From the NCBI GenBank assembly GCA_009692925.1, contig SHYG01000014.1, positions 1-38,841 of the forward strand: a stretch of DNA of 38,841 nucleotides. The letters run 5' to 3'. Source of the DNA: Dehalococcoidia bacterium (GTDB lineage: Bacteria; Chloroflexota; Dehalococcoidia; Lucifugimonadales; UBA3495). A program made the translations under genes and the position numbers. Below, piece after piece: positions 32,364-38,841 of this stretch; position 1 is the stretch's first letter, and each line of letters begins with the position of its first letter. The notes beneath the pieces are model-generated. The model made no database searches, was not told the origin of the DNA, and worked only from the letters and a program-made list of their open reading frames with translations.

Positions 32364-33350
32364 ATGGCCCAACCTAAGGTGGTGTTCTTCACCAATCTCC
32401 CGCCAGATCTGCGCCAGCAGGTGGTGGACCGCGCCCTGCCCGGCATGAACGTCGTGGCCGCCGCGGCCAACCTGCCCGACGACGAAAAGATCAAGCTGGT
32501 GCGGGATGCGGACTTCATCATGCTCTTCCCAGGCCGCCTCTCCGACCGGGTGTTGCAGGCCGCCAAGCAGTGCAAGCTGATCCAGCTGCTCAGCGCCGGA
32601 TACGACGAGATGAACTTGCGCCTGGCCGGCGACCTGGGCATTCCGGTGGCCAACAACGGCGGCGCCAACCGCGTGGCGGTGGCCGAACACACCATGATGC
32701 TCATCCTCTCCTGCTACCGGCGCTTGATGTACTACGCCACCAACGTGCGGGCAGGCCGGTGGAAGCCGGAGCAGGACCGCAAGATTGACGTGTTTGAGCT
32801 GGAGGGCAAGACCCTGGGCATTATCGGCATGGGCAACATCGGCCAGCAGGTGGCCAAGCGGGCCAGGGCTTTTGACGTGAACCTCCAGTACTACGACAAG
32901 TTCCACCCGCTGCCGCCTACCCAAGAGGAGGCGTTGGGTCTGCAAGCTGTGACTCTGGAGGACCTGCTGCGCACCTCCGACGTGGTGACCTGCCACGTGC
33001 CCCTGACGCGGGAGACTCGCGGCATGATCGGCGCCAGGGAGCTGGCGATGATGAAGCCTACCGCCGTCATCGTCAACACCAGCCGGGGCGGCGTGATTAA
33101 CGAGGCGGCGCTGGCGGAGGCGCTACGCAAGGGCGTCATCGCCGCCGCCGGGCTGGACGTGATGGAGCATGAGCCGCCGGACCCCAGCGACCCGCTGCTG
33201 AAGCTGGAAAACGCCATCATCACGCCCCATACTGCCGGGCCAACCCTGGAGTCCATCCCCAAGCGCGCCGACAACTCCTTCGCCAACATCCAGCGAGTGT
33301 GGCAGGGCGAGCCGCCCCAGTGGACTCCCGAGTACGAAAACCCGGAGTAA
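32364..33350 (+). CDS. D-2-hydroxyacid dehydrogenase, NAD-dependent
   Basis: Enzymes of this family reduce 2-keto acids or oxidise D-2-hydroxy acids. The 328-residue product has the nucleotide motif GIIGMGNIGQQVAKRA at about residue 153. The catalytic triad is Arg241 (NTSRGGVIN), Glu270 (DVMEHEPP) and His289 (TPHTAGPT). Substrate-binding loops include LLSAGYDEMNL and NNGGANRVAVAEH. Substrate (glycerate, phosphoglycerate, glyoxylate, lactate) cannot be told from sequence. There is no C-terminal ACT domain, so it is not a long-type phosphoglycerate dehydrogenase. The start is ATG 32364; the upstream region is repeats and has only a weak ribosome binding site. Confidence 0.9.
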   Translation: MAQPKVVFFTNLPPDLRQQVVDRALPGMNVVAAAANLPDDEKIKLVRDADFIMLFPGRLSDRVLQAAKQCKLIQLLSAGYDEMNLRLAGDLGIPVANNGGANRVAVAEHTMMLILSCYRRLMYYATNVRAGRWKPEQDRKIDVFELEGKTLGIIGMGNIGQQVAKRARAFDVNLQYYDKFHPLPPTQEEALGLQAVTLEDLLRTSDVVTCHVPLTRETRGMIGARELAMMKPTAVIVNTSRGGVINEAALAEALRKGVIAAAGLDVMEHEPPDPSDPLLKLENAIITPHTAGPTLESIPKRADNSFANIQRVWQGEPPQWTPEYENPE

Positions 33351-33403
33351 TACTGCGCACACGTTAATAGCCAACCGCCGGAGCAGGATAGCTACGCTTT
33401 TCA

Positions 33404-33472
33404 CCACAGAGATCACAGAGGACACTGAGAATTACCACGAAGACGTTCTGAATTTCTCTGTGCTCTCTGTGG
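33404..33472. repeat. CCACAGAG-type inverted repeat upstream of metH
   Basis: CCACAGAGATCACAGAG (33404-33420) and CTCTGTGCTCTCTGTGG (33456-33472) are inverted copies with one mismatch around a 35-nt centre. Similar CACAGAG/CTCTGTG elements are widespread intergenic repeats in bacteria. It ends 27 nt before the metH start and could affect its leader. Confidence 0.8.
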
Positions 33473-33499
33473 TAAATCGCCCCCCGGGTTTGGATAAGA

Positions 33500-37078
<3,579 letters not shown>

Positions 37079-37322
37079 AAATGCGCATCGCATTGTCCCT
37101 GAGGCAATTCATCGCGCGCTGGCTGGCGCGGCGCCGCGCCCGTGCCAACGCCGCTACACGCCGTCCGCGGGTCGCGTCTCCGCTGGGCGTCTGGCTCAAC
37201 GACACGGTCCAGTACCACCATTGAGGGCCAAAACCTTAACCCCTCAGTTGAGGGTGCGGCGTCTCCCAACTTCCCTGGCGCTAAACCTTCTCCCAGTCTT
37301 ATTATCTAATCAGAGGTATGCA
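37079..37322. other. metH-fhs intergenic region
   Basis: This 244-base gap contains a possible 47-codon Arg-rich frame (37081-37224) without a ribosome binding site, which I do not consider a supported gene. A short CCCTCA/TGAGGG hairpin lies near 37241-37254. An A/T-rich stretch (TATTATCTAAT, 37300-37310) just before fhs could hold a -10 element. Confidence 0.4.
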
Positions 37323-38841
37323 ATGCAACCCATCAGCCAGATTGCCGCCCGCCTGGGCATCTCCGAGCAGCACCTGATTCCCTACGGGCATTACAAGGCC
37401 AAGGTGGCGCCCGAAGCACTGGCAGAGGCTCCCTCCCGGCAAGGCAAGCTGGTGGTGGTCACCGGCATGACTCCCACTCCGGCCGGCGAGGGCAAGACTA
37501 CCACCGCCGTGGGGTTGACCCAGGGTTTGGGCAAGCTGGGTCATAACGCCGTGGTCACATTGCGGGAGCCGTCGCTTGGCCCCATCTTCGGCATCAAGGG
37601 CGGCGGCACCGGTGGCGGCCGGGCGCAGGTGGTGCCGGAGGACGAGATCAACCTCCACTTCACCGGCGACGCTCACGCCGTGGCCTCGGCCCACAACCTG
37701 CTGGCTGCCTTGGTGGACAACGCGGTGTACCGGGGCGCGGCCAACGGCCTGGAGCCAGGCGGCATCCAGTGGTCGCGGGTCACCGACGCCTCGGACCGGG
37801 CGCTGCGGCAGGTGGTCACCGGCCTGGGCGGCGGCAACAACAGCCCGCTGCGGGAGGCCCGTTTCGACATCATCGCCGCCTCGGAGATCATGGCGATCTT
37901 GGCCCTGTCCGCTGACCTGGAAGACCTGCGCGCCCGGCTGGCCCGCACCGTGGTGGGGGCCACTCCCAAAGACGAGCCGGTCACCGTAGAGTCGCTGGGG
38001 TTCACCGGGCCGTTGCTGGCCTTGCTGCGCCACGCCATCCTGCCCAACCTGGTGCAGACCCTGGAGGGGCAGCCTGCCCTGGTTCATGCCGGCCCCTTTG
38101 GCAACATCGCCCACGGGTGCAGCTCGGTGGCGGCGGACCGGCTGGCGCTGGCCTACGCCGACTACGTGGTCACCGAGGCTGGGTTTGGGTCAGACCTGGG
38201 GTTCGAGAAGTTCATCCACATCAAGTGCCGCCAGAGCGGGCTGCGACCCAGTGCCGCGGTGCTGGTGGCCTCCGTGCGTGCGCTGAAGTGGCACGGCGGG
38301 GCGACCCGGCGGGAGCTGGAGCGGCCCAATGCGGCGCAGGTGGCGGCCGGCGGCCCCAACTTGGCGCACCATGTGGGCATCGTGCGAGGCATGGGCCTGC
38401 CGGTGGTGGTCGCCATCAACCGCTTCGGCACCGACAGCGCGGAGGAGGTGGCCGCGGCGCGGAAAATCGCACTGGACGCCGGAGCCAGCGACGCCGTGGA
38501 GTGTAACGGCTTCACCGACGGCGGCGATGGCGCTACGGCGCTGGGCGAGGCGGTGGTGCGCGCCGCCAAATTGGGAGCGATGGAACCCAGCTATGCCTAC
38601 CCGCTGGACGCCACGGTGGAGGACAAGGTGCTGGCTTTGGCCCAGAAGATTTACGGGGCTGATGCCGTCGCCTGGTCGCCCGAGGCCCGCCGCCGGATGC
38701 GCCGGTTTGAGGAGCAAGGCTGGGGCAGCCTGCCCATCTGCATGGCCAAAACCCACCTGTCCATCTCCCACGACCCGGCGCTGCGGGGCCGTCCCCGTGG
38801 CTACACTTTCGCCGTGTCGGACATCCGGGCCTCCGTGGGCG
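37323..38841 (+). CDS. fhs: Formate-tetrahydrofolate ligase, 3' end cut by window
   Basis: Fhs (10-formyl-THF synthetase) joins formate to tetrahydrofolate using ATP. The frame runs 506 codons from ATG 37323 to the right edge; family members have about 550-560, so roughly 50 are missing. The P-loop TPTPAGEGKTT is at residues 50-60, followed by REPSLGPIFGIKGGGTGGGR (a family signature), FTGDAHAV, and GFGSDLGFEKFIHIKCR. AGAGG lies 6 nt upstream; a second ATG at 37318 is out of frame. With metH it ties formate to the folate pool; whether it belongs to a Wood-Ljungdahl branch or to serine/purine supply is not visible. Confidence 0.95.
   Translation, partial: MQPISQIAARLGISEQHLIPYGHYKAKVAPEALAEAPSRQGKLVVVTGMTPTPAGEGKTTTAVGLTQGLGKLGHNAVVTLREPSLGPIFGIKGGGTGGGRAQVVPEDEINLHFTGDAHAVASAHNLLAALVDNAVYRGAANGLEPGGIQWSRVTDASDRALRQVVTGLGGGNNSPLREARFDIIAASEIMAILALSADLEDLRARLARTVVGATPKDEPVTVESLGFTGPLLALLRHAILPNLVQTLEGQPALVHAGPFGNIAHGCSSVAADRLALAYADYVVTEAGFGSDLGFEKFIHIKCRQSGLRPSAAVLVASVRALKWHGGATRRELERPNAAQVAAGGPNLAHHVGIVRGMGLPVVVAINRFGTDSAEEVAAARKIALDAGASDAVECNGFTDGGDGATALGEAVVRAAKLGAMEPSYAYPLDATVEDKVLALAQKIYGADAVAWSPEARRRMRRFEEQGWGSLPICMAKTHLSISHDPALRGRPRGYTFAVSDIRASVG

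Noticed and set aside
37081-37224. 47-codon Arg-rich ORF after metH
   Set aside because: No ribosome binding site, low complexity, and it runs in the shadow frame of metH; not supported as a gene.

Overview
The window is GC-rich, gene-dense bacterial chromosome, about 38.8 kb. It holds a complex I operon without its NADH-input module, a non-classical succinate dehydrogenase/fumarate reductase, TCA-cycle dehydrogenases and one-carbon genes. Together with many short palindromic intergenic repeats and frequent TTG starts, this best fits a Chloroflexota genome (Dehalococcoidia/SAR202-like). That placement is an inference from gene content and style, not from a marker gene.

Layout. 1-1212: CoA-transferase running off the left edge (minus strand). 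1554-12422: one long + strand operon, nuoABCD-HIJK-(small DUF2007-like gene)-LMN, behind an extended -10 promoter. 12458-14037: NAD kinase and a Nudix hydrolase. 14183-17927: sdhA, sdhB and an HdrB/SdhE-like CCG protein, forming a type-E-like succinate:quinone oxidoreductase. 18023-21236 (minus): a Zn-ribbon ORF, a TIR-domain protein, a HemL-like class III aminotransferase and a split ChrA chromate transporter. 21315-21742 (minus): a duplicated 5' fragment of the aminotransferase gene and a frameshifted HicB-like antitoxin. 21855-23327 (minus): malate dehydrogenase and small ORFs. 23693-25921 (+): monomeric isocitrate dehydrogenase, followed by the remnant of an opposing gene. 26118-28962 (minus): histidine kinase, LuxR-type response regulator (frameshifted near its start) and an MFS transporter. 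28988-31036 (minus): YyaL/SPATA20-type thioredoxin-domain protein. 31193-31993 (+): a lipoprotein redoxin with an in-frame UGA exactly at the first redox-active cysteine, a very likely selenoprotein. 32364-33350 (+): D-2-hydroxyacid dehydrogenase. 33500-38841 (+): metH and formate-tetrahydrofolate ligase, the latter cut by the right edge.

How the genes work together. The nuo and sdh operons, mdh and icd describe a respiratory cell feeding a quinone pool. NuoEFG are absent here, so the electron donor to complex I is not visible; ferredoxin or another carrier is possible. NAD kinase supplies NADP for the NADP-type isocitrate dehydrogenase. MetH and Fhs connect methyl- and formyl-tetrahydrofolate pools.

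The main discovery candidate is the unannotated selenoprotein: a U-P-T-C redox motif, an open frame continuing 111 codons past the UGA, and a SECIS-like hairpin placed correctly just after it. Other notable points are gene remnants that record replacement events (isocitrate dehydrogenase locus, aminotransferase locus), two probable single-base frameshifts, and several families of palindromic repeats. Two repeat copies are translated as the C-terminal tails of NuoI and MetH.
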